A stretch of DNA of 64,000 nucleotides from assembly GCA_903644075.1 (NCBI GenBank), contig CAHJXH010000001.1:1-64000 (forward strand). Direction: 5' to 3'. The DNA comes from Sphingobacteriaceae bacterium (GTDB taxonomy: Bacteria; Bacteroidota; Bacteroidia; Sphingobacteriales; Sphingobacteriaceae). The first letter of the stretch is position 1, and each line of letters starts with the position of its first letter. A program made the position numbers and the translations under genes. Below the pieces are notes generated by a model, which worked only from the letters and a program-made list of their open reading frames with translations, was not told the origin of the DNA and made no database searches. This document shows positions 24,662 to 33,675 of this stretch, in pieces.

Positions 24662-26071
24662 ATGTCATCACTCAAAAAATTAGTATTTACTCTTATTGCC
24701 GCCTGTACAGGTTTACACCTGCAGGCGCAAATGCCCAATACTCTTAAGCCCGAAGAAAAGGTATACGGCTTATCGAAGTTCTGGCAGGAGGTTAACTATA
24801 ATTTTGTGTACTTGGATAAGGTTGATCGCCATAAATGGGATAGCTTATATGTAGCCATGATCCCTGTGGTTGAAAAAACACCGGATGATTATACCTACTA
24901 TAAAGAGTTGATGCGCTTTTGTGCTTTTTTGAAAGACGGGCATACCAATGTTAACTTTCCTGCAAAAGTTCAGGATAAGTTAATGAATACCATGTTTGGT
25001 AAGTACCGTTTTTTTATCGAGAACATAGATGGCAAGGCTGTTATCACGCATACCAACCTTAGCATCAAAGATGAAGTACCCACTGGCAGCGAGGTAACCG
25101 AAGTAAACGGTTTAAGCACCGCCGATTATTTGGCGCAGGACGTAAAACCATATATAGCCTCTTCAACAGATTATGTGCGCGACGATCAGGCTATTTCAAA
25201 CTTACTGCGTGGTATGGATGGGCAGGAGTTTGCTATTACCATTAAAACACCTAAAGGTATTGTTAAGAAATTTAAGCTAAGCCATGCCCGTACAGAGGAA
25301 AAAGAGATCTATCCAGAATATGTAGACCATAAACTGCTCGATTTTAAATGGTACCCTAATGATGTTGCCTATGTTGCTTTAAATTCATTTGGTAACCAGA
25401 AGATAGACACCCTGTTTATTCAGCAATTACCCGAACTATATAAGGCAAAATCACTCATCATCGACCTGCGGAATAATGGCGGAGGCAGTACAAGCATAGG
25501 CACTAAGATTTTCGAATACCTTACCAACGACAAATTGATGTATGGATCGAAAAGCATAACCCGTGTAAATGTATCGGCCTATAAGGCATGGGGTTATTAC
25601 ACCAAGCCGGCAGATACACTATTAAATAAATGGAGCGCTAATAACCTGTTAACCTTTCAGGATAAACGTTATCAGCTTTTATCGGATGATAAACAGGATA
25701 CTAATGATGTAAAGGATCAAAAGGTAGTTGTACCAACCGTGTTGCTTATCGGCCATAACACAGCATCCGCAGCAGAAGATTTTTTAATCTATGCCGATAA
25801 ACAACGCCACATGACCAAAATTGGCGAAAATACTTATGGCAGTACAGGGCAACCCTTCCCGATAGATTTACCCGGTGGAGGCAGCGCCAGGATCTGCACT
25901 AAGAAAGATACTTACCCCGATGGCCGCGAGTTTGTAGGCTATGGTGTAAAACCTGATATAGAAGTTAAGCCAACCGTAAAAGATTTTATACAAAATAACG
26001 ACCCGGCCTTAAAAAAGGCATTAAGGTATTTGAAAGATTATCAGGCACCTGAAATTGCCAGTGGAAAATAA
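24662..26071 (+). CDS. S41-family serine peptidase, exported
   Basis: A 469-residue protein with a signal peptide (about 1-22, ending LQA). The C-terminal half matches tail-specific (tricorn/CtpA-like) peptidase S41: SLIIDLRNNGGGS, then GHNTASAAEDF with predicted nucleophile S369, followed by GENTYGSTGQPF. The central residues (about 110-180) are PDZ-like (GSEVTEVNGLSTADYL). It is probably periplasmic. It starts 21 nt after the ATPase gene inside the export operon, so it may process an exported substrate or clear damaged periplasmic parts; both ideas are inference. Confidence 0.9.
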   Translation: MSSLKKLVFTLIAACTGLHLQAQMPNTLKPEEKVYGLSKFWQEVNYNFVYLDKVDRHKWDSLYVAMIPVVEKTPDDYTYYKELMRFCAFLKDGHTNVNFPAKVQDKLMNTMFGKYRFFIENIDGKAVITHTNLSIKDEVPTGSEVTEVNGLSTADYLAQDVKPYIASSTDYVRDDQAISNLLRGMDGQEFAITIKTPKGIVKKFKLSHARTEEKEIYPEYVDHKLLDFKWYPNDVAYVALNSFGNQKIDTLFIQQLPELYKAKSLIIDLRNNGGGSTSIGTKIFEYLTNDKLMYGSKSITRVNVSAYKAWGYYTKPADTLLNKWSANNLLTFQDKRYQLLSDDKQDTNDVKDQKVVVPTVLLIGHNTASAAEDFLIYADKQRHMTKIGENTYGSTGQPFPIDLPGGGSARICTKKDTYPDGREFVGYGVKPDIEVKPTVKDFIQNNDPALKKALRYLKDYQAPEIASGK

Positions 26072-26107
26072 AGTGACAAATAAAAAAAGATTTGAGGATC
26101 AAGGCCT

Positions 26108-26142
26108 GACAACAGACAACCGATAACAGACAACCGATAAAA
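26108..26142 (+). repeat. GAYAACN heptamer array before permease 1 (5 units)
   Basis: Five 7-nt units (GACAACA, GACAACC, GATAACA, GACAACC, GATAAAA) end 2 nt before the ATG. The run has no strong pairing potential and contains no Shine-Dalgarno sequence. Confidence 0.9.
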
Positions 26143-26144
26143 CC

Positions 26145-28506
26145 ATGCTCAGAAACCATATAAAAATTGTTTGGCGTAATTTATGGAAGAATAAGTTATA
26201 CAGCTTTATAAATATTGGCGGCCTGGCCATTGGTATGGCCGTAAGTTTTATCCTGTTATTATATGTATATAATGAGTATAGTTTTGATAAGTACCATGTT
26301 AATGATGCACGCTTATATAAGGTTCTGAAAAATCAGCCGGCAGGGGGTGAAATTTCGACCGGCGATGGCGGCCCTGTACAGTTGGCGGGTATTTTACAAA
26401 AGGACTATCCGGGTATCGAAAAAGTTGCCCGTGTATTTGACGAAGGCAAAACACTTTTGGATTATAATCATAACCCACTTAAATTTCAATTATCGGCTGT
26501 TGATCCTTCTTTTCTGGACATGTTTACGCTCGTTTTTGTAAAAGGTAGCAGGGAACATGTTTTCGATGATCCATCAACAATTGTTATATCCGAATCAGCA
26601 GCCAAAACAATGTTCGGCGATAATGATCCAATTGGACATGTTATCAAGTTCAATAATCAACAGCTACTGAAAGTTACCGGTATTATAAAAGATCAGTCTG
26701 CAAATTCTTCATTTAAATTTAAGGCGCTTGTATCATGGAGCTTTTTGGAAATAGCCCAGCCATGGATCAAAACTTCAAGTTGGGGCAATTACAATTTCCT
26801 AACTTATGCCTTAGTAAAGCCGGGGGTAGATTTAGCTGCATTAAACCGCGAATTAAAAGGGGTAATCGGGCGTTATGATCCAACTAATAAAGAAAATCAA
26901 ATTTTCTTGTTCCCATACTCAGCCTGGCATTTGCACAGCCAGTTTAAAAATGGGGTAAGTGTTGGAGGTAGTATTGAATATGTAAGGCTGTTTTTGTTTT
27001 TGGCACTTGGTATATTGGCTATCGCCTGTATTAACTTCATGAACTTATCCACTGCCCGGTCTGAGAAAAGAGCACGTGAAGTAGGTGTACGTAAGGTAGT
27101 AGGCGCAAGCAGGTTCGCTATTATCAGGCAATTTTTGGGCGAATCTGTAATCATGGCTTTATTCTCGCTGGCAATTGCATTAATATTAGTTGCCCTGGCA
27201 TTGCCTTATTTTAACACGCTTGTACATCAAAACTTAGAGTTCCCATTCCGCCAGCCGGTTATGTGGGCTGCGGTATTGGTGTTAACACTTGGCACCGGTA
27301 TTATAGCGGGTAGCTACCCTGCGTTGTTTCTATCCTCATTTAAGCCTGTTAAAGTTTTAAAGGGCGTAACCAATGCTGGTAAAAGCACATTACGCCCAAG
27401 GCAGATATTAGTAATTACGCAATTTACATTTGCCAGCTGCCTTATTCTTTGCAGTATATTAATCTATAAGCAGATCAGTTTTATTAAAGACAAGCCCGTT
27501 GGATATAACCAAAAAGGCTTAATTGAAATGGAGGAAGAGGGTGCGCTCGAAAAAAGTTTTGAAAATTTCAGACAGGATGCGATCAATGCCGGTGCTATAA
27601 CCGACGGTGCACAAACCTCCGGAAGTCTTGTTAATAATGGTGGTAATACCTGGGGCGTAGAATGGCGGGGGCAAATTGCCGGTGAAGAAAAGCTACCGTT
27701 TGACCAAATGGTAGGCACCTATAAGCGGCACTTATGGGTTTAAAGTATTGCAGGGTCGTGATTTCTCCATAGCCAGGCCCGCAGATTCAACAGCTATCCT
27801 ATTAAATGAGGCTGCTGTTAAAGTGATGAGGCTTAAAGAACCAATAGGACAGGTAGTGAAGTGGCAAGGCACTAACAGAACAGTAGTAGGCGTGATTAAC
27901 AATTTTGTTTGGGGCAGCCCATATGACCCGGTTAAGCCAGCCATCATAGGCTTTATGAAAGGGTGGACTGGCGGCATCGGGCTGAGATTAAATCCCAACA
28001 AATCAATATCTGAAGACCTCGCCATCTTACAAAAAGTATATAAAAAATATAATCCCGATTACCCCTTTGAGTACAAGTTTGCTGACGAAGTTTTTGCAAG
28101 TAAGTTTCAAACGGAAAGGTTGTTAGGGGCACTATCCAGCTGGTTTACAGGTTTAGCCATATTCATATCATGCCTTGGTTTGTTTGGCTTGGCCTCATTT
28201 TCAGCCGAGCAGCGTAAAAAGGAAATTGGTATACGTAAAGTATTGGGCGCCAGCATGGGCCGACTATGGTTTAACCTTTCGAAAGAATTTATTGTATTGG
28301 TGCTCATCTCGTTTTTAATTGGTGCAAGTATCAGCTTTTATTACATGACCGGCTGGCTCCAGAAATACACTTATCATACTTCTATAAGCATATGGGTATT
28401 CGTAATAACTATTTCAATTAGTATGATACTCTGCCTGGTAACTGTAAGCTTTCAGGCCATTAAAGCAGCAATATCAAACCCGGTTAATAGCTTGCGAAGC
28501 GAGTAA
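26145..28506 (+). pseudogene. Permease 1 of the MacB/FtsX type, split by a +1-base frameshift
   Basis: Two open frames (26145-27743 and from about 27736 to 28506) together cover one full permease of about 786 residues. The first ends abnormally (GTYKRHLWV). The next frame resumes the family pattern with FKVLQGRDFS. Removing the T at 27735 gives H-L-G-F-K-V-L-Q-G-R, which aligns residue for residue with the L-G-M-K-M-A-A-G-R of permease 2. The N-terminal half keeps RAREVGVRKVVGAS; the C-terminal half keeps KKEIGIRKVLGAS and the family end NPVNSLRSE. It may be a real pseudogene or a base error; the rest is intact and undecayed, which favours a recent change or an error. Confidence 0.85.
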
Positions 28507-28590
28507 GCTTAGGTGTGAATGAGTGAGTGGTGAGTTAATGATTTTAGGCCAGGACAGGGGACGAAAAGATAAACGACAAGGGAGCCTGCT

Positions 28591-28618
28591 GATAACAGAC
28601 AACCGATAACAGATAACA
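28591..28618 (+). repeat. GAYAACN heptamer array before permease 2 (4 units)
   Basis: GATAACA, GACAACC, GATAACA, GATAACA, ending 4 nt before the ATG at 28623. A purine-rich stretch with related 7-nt spacing (28555-28587) precedes it. Confidence 0.9.
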
Positions 28619-28622
28619 AAAA

Positions 28623-31043
28623 ATGTTTAGGAACTATATTAAAACTGCGTGGCGAAGCCTCAAGAAAAACAAAACTTTTACAGCTATTAATGTTTTAGGG
28701 TTGGCATTAGGGCTTACGGCCTGTTTGTTGATAGTGCTTTACGTGGTTGATGAATTAAGTTTCGATCGTTATAACAACAAGGCCGATCGTATTTACCGGG
28801 TTAATGAAGATCTTAAACTGGGCAATAACAGTGTTAATTATGCGGTTTGCATGGCTCCGCTGGCTCAAACATTAAAGACAGATTTTCCTGATGTGGAAGA
28901 TGCAGTCAGAATTAAGAGAGCAGCTTTCCATGTTAAAAAAGGCACAGAAAACATCCTCGAATATAATGTAGCCTTTGCAGATCCTTCTATCTTTAATGTG
29001 TTTACACTGCCCATGGTTAATGGTAATGCGACAACTGCATTGGCAGAACCCAACAGCATTGTAATTACCGAAACCACGGCTAAAAAATATTTTAACAGCA
29101 CCAATGTAGTAGGCCGTGATTTACGTATTGATGACCAGGCAGGTTATAAAGTTACCGGCGTAATTAAGGACATGCCGAAGACGTCGCACTTCAATTTCGA
29201 TTTTTTGGTGTCGATGTCGACCTATCCGGATAGTAAATCTGATAAATGGTTACGAAGCGATTATAATACCTACGTACTGTTCCGAAAAGGTGCCGACCCT
29301 AAAAAACTGGAAGTTCAGTTGCCCGCTTTCCTGCGCAAATATGCTGCCGGTGAAATGCAGAACGAGCTCAATACTAGTATAGATGCCTTCGAAAAAAGCG
29401 GCAGTTATTTTCGCATGAACCTAACGCCATTAACAGATATACATTTACACTCGGACAGAAGCGGAGAACTTGGTACCAATTCAACGGTAGAATATATTTA
29501 CATTTTCTCGGCAATAGCCCTATTCATCCTATTTATAGCCTGTGTAAACTTTATGAACTTAAGCACAGCCCGTTCATCAAGCCGGGCGCGCGAGGTTGGG
29601 GTACGTAAAGTGTTAGGGTCGTCACGGGGGTATTTGGTTATCCAGTTTTTAACAGAATCTACACTAGTTACCCTGGGTGCCACACTAATTGCATTGGCTG
29701 CAGCTACCGCGTTGCTGCCTGCATTTAACCAGTTGGCGGGTAAAGAAATTCTGATCAATTCGCATACCTATGTGTGGCTATTGCCGGTTTCATTAATTAT
29801 TGTGCTGGTTATCGGCTTTTTGGCAGGCTCATATCCGGCTTTTTTCCTGTCGGCATTTCAACCTGCTGATGTTTTGAAGGGTAAGCTGGCAACCGGTTTT
29901 AAAGGTGGCTGGCTGCGCAGTTTTTTGGTGGTATTTCAGTTTGGGATTTCTATTTTTCTCATTATCGGTACGCTGGTTATTTACAATCAGCTTAATTATA
30001 TCCAAACCAAAAATCTGGGCTATAACCGCAACCAGGTATTAGTAGTTAAAAATGCTTTTGAGTTAGGGAAACATGCCCAAAGCTTTAAGCAGGAAGTAAA
30101 ACAGTTACCGGGCGTTGCCAGTGCAACGCTTACAGGCTTTTTACCCACCACACAAGCGCGTAGCACGTCTATCTTTTTCAAGGATGCCAGTATGACCGAC
30201 CAAAAAAGCTCCATCTTTCCGCAAACCTGGCAGGTTGATGATGACTATATTAAAACACTGGGTATGAAAATGGCAGCAGGGCGAAACTTCTCATCCCAAA
30301 TGGCTACCGATTCATCGGGTGTAATTATTAACGAAACTGCAGCTAGATTTTTAGGCTTCGCAAACCCGATAGATAAGCAGCTTTACCAGTCATTAGATGG
30401 CAGCCGTACTCATTTTAAAGTATATCATATTGTAGGCGTGGTTAAAGATTTTCATTTTAACTCGCTGCGCGAAAACATCAGCCCGGTTGTTATGCGCCTT
30501 GGCGAAGATACCGGCGACCTGAGCTTGCGTGTAAGTACCACAAATCTGCCCGCACTTATTGCGCAGCTTAAAGAAAAGTGGAGCGGTTTAAGTTCCAGCC
30601 ATTTCGAGTATTCATTTATGGATCAGGATTTTGAGGCTAGTTACCGCTCTGAGCAACGCATCGGGAAAATATTTGTGGTATTTACTTCGCTCGCTATTTT
30701 AATTGCCTGTTTAGGGCTATTCGGCCTGGCTGCTTATGCTGCCGAGCAACGCACCAAAGAAATTGGTATCCGTAAAGTATTGGGCGCTAATGTAACCGCA
30801 ATTGTGGGCTTGTTGTCTAAAGATTTTATAAAGCTTATCCTCATTGCTATTACTATATCATCGCCATTGGCCTGGTACCTGATGCACAAATGGTTGCAGG
30901 ATTTTGCTTACCGGGTGAATATTGAATGGTATACTATTGTAATTGCCGGCCTTGGTGCTATGATAATTGCAGTGGCAACTATCAGCTTTCAATCTATTAA
31001 AGCTGCGCTGGCAAACCCGGTTAAGAGTTTAAAGAGCGAGTAA
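28623..31043 (+). CDS. Permease 2, MacB/FtsX-type ABC exporter subunit
   Basis: 806 residues of inner-membrane permease in duplicated form: membrane helix about 20-42, periplasmic core domain, three-helix FtsX domain about 290-405, a further helix (about 430-450), a second periplasmic core and a second FtsX domain about 680-795. The cytoplasmic coupling motifs are RAREVGVRKVLGSS and RTKEIGIRKVLGAN. The protein ends NPVKSLKSE. It is closest to permease 3 by eye, so the two look like a recent tandem duplication. It has no ATPase domain and must use a separate one. The substrate is unknown; MacB relatives export peptides, lipoproteins, toxins or macrolides. Confidence 0.93.
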   Translation: MFRNYIKTAWRSLKKNKTFTAINVLGLALGLTACLLIVLYVVDELSFDRYNNKADRIYRVNEDLKLGNNSVNYAVCMAPLAQTLKTDFPDVEDAVRIKRAAFHVKKGTENILEYNVAFADPSIFNVFTLPMVNGNATTALAEPNSIVITETTAKKYFNSTNVVGRDLRIDDQAGYKVTGVIKDMPKTSHFNFDFLVSMSTYPDSKSDKWLRSDYNTYVLFRKGADPKKLEVQLPAFLRKYAAGEMQNELNTSIDAFEKSGSYFRMNLTPLTDIHLHSDRSGELGTNSTVEYIYIFSAIALFILFIACVNFMNLSTARSSSRAREVGVRKVLGSSRGYLVIQFLTESTLVTLGATLIALAAATALLPAFNQLAGKEILINSHTYVWLLPVSLIIVLVIGFLAGSYPAFFLSAFQPADVLKGKLATGFKGGWLRSFLVVFQFGISIFLIIGTLVIYNQLNYIQTKNLGYNRNQVLVVKNAFELGKHAQSFKQEVKQLPGVASATLTGFLPTTQARSTSIFFKDASMTDQKSSIFPQTWQVDDDYIKTLGMKMAAGRNFSSQMATDSSGVIINETAARFLGFANPIDKQLYQSLDGSRTHFKVYHIVGVVKDFHFNSLRENISPVVMRLGEDTGDLSLRVSTTNLPALIAQLKEKWSGLSSSHFEYSFMDQDFEASYRSEQRIGKIFVVFTSLAILIACLGLFGLAAYAAEQRTKEIGIRKVLGANVTAIVGLLSKDFIKLILIAITISSPLAWYLMHKWLQDFAYRVNIEWYTIVIAGLGAMIIAVATISFQSIKAALANPVKSLKSE

Positions 31044-31049
31044 GGTATT

Positions 31050-31091
31050 GGACGCAGGACGAAAAGATTAAGGATAAAAGACAATAAGACG
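31050..31091 (+). repeat. Purine-rich heptad stretch (RRGAYRA type)
   Basis: Six 7-nt units (GGACGCA, GGACGAA, AAGATTA, AGGATAA, AAGACAA, TAAGACG) follow the permease 2 stop codon. Similar stretches are at 28555-28587, 33579-33627, 36069-36142 and 38638-38708, each between a permease stop codon and the GAYAACN array of the next gene. Confidence 0.7.
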
Positions 31092-31109
31092 GTTGAAAAT
31101 GCTAATACT

Positions 31110-31137
31110 AACAACCGGCAACCGGCAACCGACAACT
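31110..31137 (+). repeat. GAYAACN-type heptamer array before permease 3 (4 units)
   Basis: AACAACC, GGCAACC, GGCAACC, GACAACT, then 12 nt to the ATG at 31150. This variant has G in place of A at unit position 2. Confidence 0.85.
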
Positions 31138-31149
31138 AAATTTAGAGTT

Positions 31150-33573
31150 ATGTTTAGAAATTACATTAAAACTGCGTTTCGCAGTCTGAAAAAAAATAAA
31201 GGCTTTACTACCATTAATGTGTTAGGCCTGGCTTTAGGTTTAGCCGTTTGCTTATTGATCGTTTTTTACGTTATCGATGAGCTAAGTTACGATCGTTATA
31301 ACATTAAGGCCGATCGCATTTACCGCGTTAATAATGAAATTAAGTTTGGCGGTGCCGATGCCACTTACGCTACAGCCCCCGCGCCTTTTGCAGCAGCAGC
31401 AGAACGTGAGTTTCCGGATATAGAGCATGCCGTTAGGTTTAGGCAAAATGGAGGCCTTAGCATTAAAAAGGACGGCCAAAACATCCAGGAGCACCATGTA
31501 ATTTATGCTGATCCCGGAATTTTTTCGGTGTTTACATTCCCGATGATCAGTGGCAACCCCATTAGCGCATTAAAGGAACCGTATACTGTAGTAATAACAG
31601 AAAGTATAGCCAAAAAATATTTTGGAAGTACCAATGTGGTGGGTAAAACTTTGGTAAACAATGAGAATGTTAATTACAAAATAACCGGCGTAATTAAAGA
31701 TCTGCCAAAACAATCACATATACAGGAAGATATATTTGTTTCGATGATTTCCCTCGCCGATAGCAAGGACCCAAGCTGGCTGAACAATAATTTCCAGACT
31801 TATATTTTGCTTAAACAGGGTACTGATATTAATGCATTTGAAAAACGGCTAAAGCAGATGGTGAAAGCGCACATAGACCCGCAAATGCAAAACGTGGTAC
31901 ATATGAGCTATGACGATTTCGAAAAAGCAGGAAACTACATCCGCATGAACACGATACCACTTAAGGATATCCACTTAAAATCTAACTTTCAGGCCGAATT
32001 GGGGCAGAACGGCAATATCCAGTTTGTATATATATTCTCGGCCATTGCCTTATTTATTTTGCTGATAGCCTGTGTTAACTTTATGAACCTTAGTACAGCA
32101 CGCTCGGCAAACCGGGCGCGTGAGGTGGGGGTGCGTAAAGTATTGGGTTCGGCACGTAAACATTTAATTGCTCAGTTTTTGGCAGAGTCTATTATGGTTA
32201 CCATGGTAGCTACCGTATTGGCGCTTATTACAGCCTGGGCTTTGTTGCCTTTATTTAACCAAATGTCGGGCAAGGAGTTAACTTTTACGGTACATTCATT
32301 AACCTGGCTAATCCCAACCGTACTTATTATTATCCTGGTAATCGGCTGTTTGGCGGGTTCGTATCCGGCGTTTTTCTTATCTGGGTTTCAACCTATCGAG
32401 GTTTTGAAGGGCAAGCTGGCTGCCGGGTTTAAAGGCGGCACATTGCGTAGTTTCCTGGTCGTGTTTCAATTTTCTATATCTATATTCCTGATCATCGGCA
32501 CACTGGTTATTTATAATCAGCTGAAGTATATCCAAAATAAAGACTTAGGTTATAGCCGCAACCATGTATTGGTTGTAAAAAATTTATATGGGTTGGGTAA
32601 GCAAGCCAAAACCTTTAAAGATGAAATTAAGCAAATGCCCGATGTTGCAAATGCTACGTTAACAGGTTATACGCCAACAAGCGACTATAAGAACAGTAAC
32701 ACCATATTCCAGACCCCAACACTGGATACTAAAAATGCATTGAACAGCCAGATGTGGGCTGTTGATGAAGATTATATTAAAACGCTGGGGATAAAACTGA
32801 TTGTGGGCCGTGATTTTTCTAAGCAGATGCTTACAGATTCATCGTCGATTATTATAAATGAAACAGCCGCCAAACGTCTTGGCTATAAAGATCCTTTAAA
32901 CAGAATGTTGTACGTGCCGATGGATCAGCAAGCCAAAGTTGTAAAAGCCTATCGCGTTATTGGCGTGATGAAAGATTTTAACTTCAATTCGCTACGCGAA
33001 AATGTTACGCAGTTAACACTGATACTCGGCGAAGAACGTGGTGCATTAAATATTAACGTAAAAACGGGCAATATGCCTGCTTTTATTAGCCAGGTTGAGA
33101 ATAAGTGGAAAGAAATGAGCCCGAACCAACAGTTCGATTACTCCTTTATGGATCAGGATTTTGATGCCACATATCGTACCGAACAACGCAGGGGTAAAAT
33201 ATTTGTATCGTTTACCTCGCTAGCTATCATTATTGCCTGTTTAGGGTTATTCGGCCTGGCTGCTTACGCTGCCGAACAACGCACCAAAGAGATTGGTATC
33301 CGTAAAGTGCTGGGTGCCGGCGTATCAACCATTGTGGCTATGCTTTCAATAGATTTTATTAAGCTGGTTATCATATCTATCGTAATAGCTGCGCCGTTAG
33401 CCTGGTTTGCTATGCAATACTGGCTGCAGGGATTTGCTTACAGGCAAAATATACAATGGTGGGTAATTGCCGTTGCAGGCTTGGGAGCTATCGTTATCGC
33501 TTTCGCAACCATCAGCTTTCAATCCGTTAAAGCTGCGCTGATTAACCCGATTAAGAGCCTGAGAAGCGAATAA
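31150..33573 (+). CDS. Permease 3, MacB/FtsX-type ABC exporter subunit
   Basis: 807 residues from the ATG at 31150 (MFRNYIKTAFRSLKKNKGF), chosen because all paralogues begin M-[FIL]-[KR]-N-Y or a close variant; the upstream in-frame codon would add 19 residues encoded by repeat sequence. Same duplicated helix/periplasmic-core/FtsX layout as permease 2, with coupling motifs RAREVGVRKVLGSA and RTKEIGIRKVLGAG. It ends NPIKSLRSE. Long shared blocks with permease 2, such as SLTRLSxAFGL-like helices and the shared QRTKEIGIRKVLGA region, support duplication. Differences concentrate in the periplasmic domains, which is where substrate or adaptor contact would occur. Confidence 0.92.
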   Translation: MFRNYIKTAFRSLKKNKGFTTINVLGLALGLAVCLLIVFYVIDELSYDRYNIKADRIYRVNNEIKFGGADATYATAPAPFAAAAEREFPDIEHAVRFRQNGGLSIKKDGQNIQEHHVIYADPGIFSVFTFPMISGNPISALKEPYTVVITESIAKKYFGSTNVVGKTLVNNENVNYKITGVIKDLPKQSHIQEDIFVSMISLADSKDPSWLNNNFQTYILLKQGTDINAFEKRLKQMVKAHIDPQMQNVVHMSYDDFEKAGNYIRMNTIPLKDIHLKSNFQAELGQNGNIQFVYIFSAIALFILLIACVNFMNLSTARSANRAREVGVRKVLGSARKHLIAQFLAESIMVTMVATVLALITAWALLPLFNQMSGKELTFTVHSLTWLIPTVLIIILVIGCLAGSYPAFFLSGFQPIEVLKGKLAAGFKGGTLRSFLVVFQFSISIFLIIGTLVIYNQLKYIQNKDLGYSRNHVLVVKNLYGLGKQAKTFKDEIKQMPDVANATLTGYTPTSDYKNSNTIFQTPTLDTKNALNSQMWAVDEDYIKTLGIKLIVGRDFSKQMLTDSSSIIINETAAKRLGYKDPLNRMLYVPMDQQAKVVKAYRVIGVMKDFNFNSLRENVTQLTLILGEERGALNINVKTGNMPAFISQVENKWKEMSPNQQFDYSFMDQDFDATYRTEQRRGKIFVSFTSLAIIIACLGLFGLAAYAAEQRTKEIGIRKVLGAGVSTIVAMLSIDFIKLVIISIVIAAPLAWFAMQYWLQGFAYRQNIQWWVIAVAGLGAIVIAFATISFQSVKAALINPIKSLRSE

Positions 33574-33578
33574 TTTTT

Positions 33579-33627
33579 GGACGAAAGATTTTGAGATAAA
33601 AGACGAAGGACAAGAAAAAGATTAGAC
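33579..33627 (+). repeat. Purine-rich heptad stretch
   Basis: Units GGACGAA, AGATTTT, GAGATAA, AAGACGA, AGGACAA, GAAAAAG and ATTAGAC follow the permease 3 stop codon; the 7-nt period is degenerate. Confidence 0.6.
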
Positions 33628-33638
33628 CGAACAGGGCT

Positions 33639-33666
33639 AACAACAGACAACTGATAACCGACAACT
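33639..33666 (+). repeat. GAYAACN heptamer array before permease 4 (4 units)
   Basis: AACAACA, GACAACT, GATAACC, GACAACT, ending 9 nt before the ATG at 33676. The last three units equal those at 50-63 plus a GACAAC unit, showing how similar unlinked copies are. Confidence 0.9.
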
Positions 33667-33675
33667 GAACCAACA

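Noticed and set aside
27730-27750. Programmed frameshift in permease 1
   Set aside because: No Shine-Dalgarno-like stimulator or slippery heptamer in the correct phase; a single extra T explains the shift and restores an exact alignment with its paralogues.
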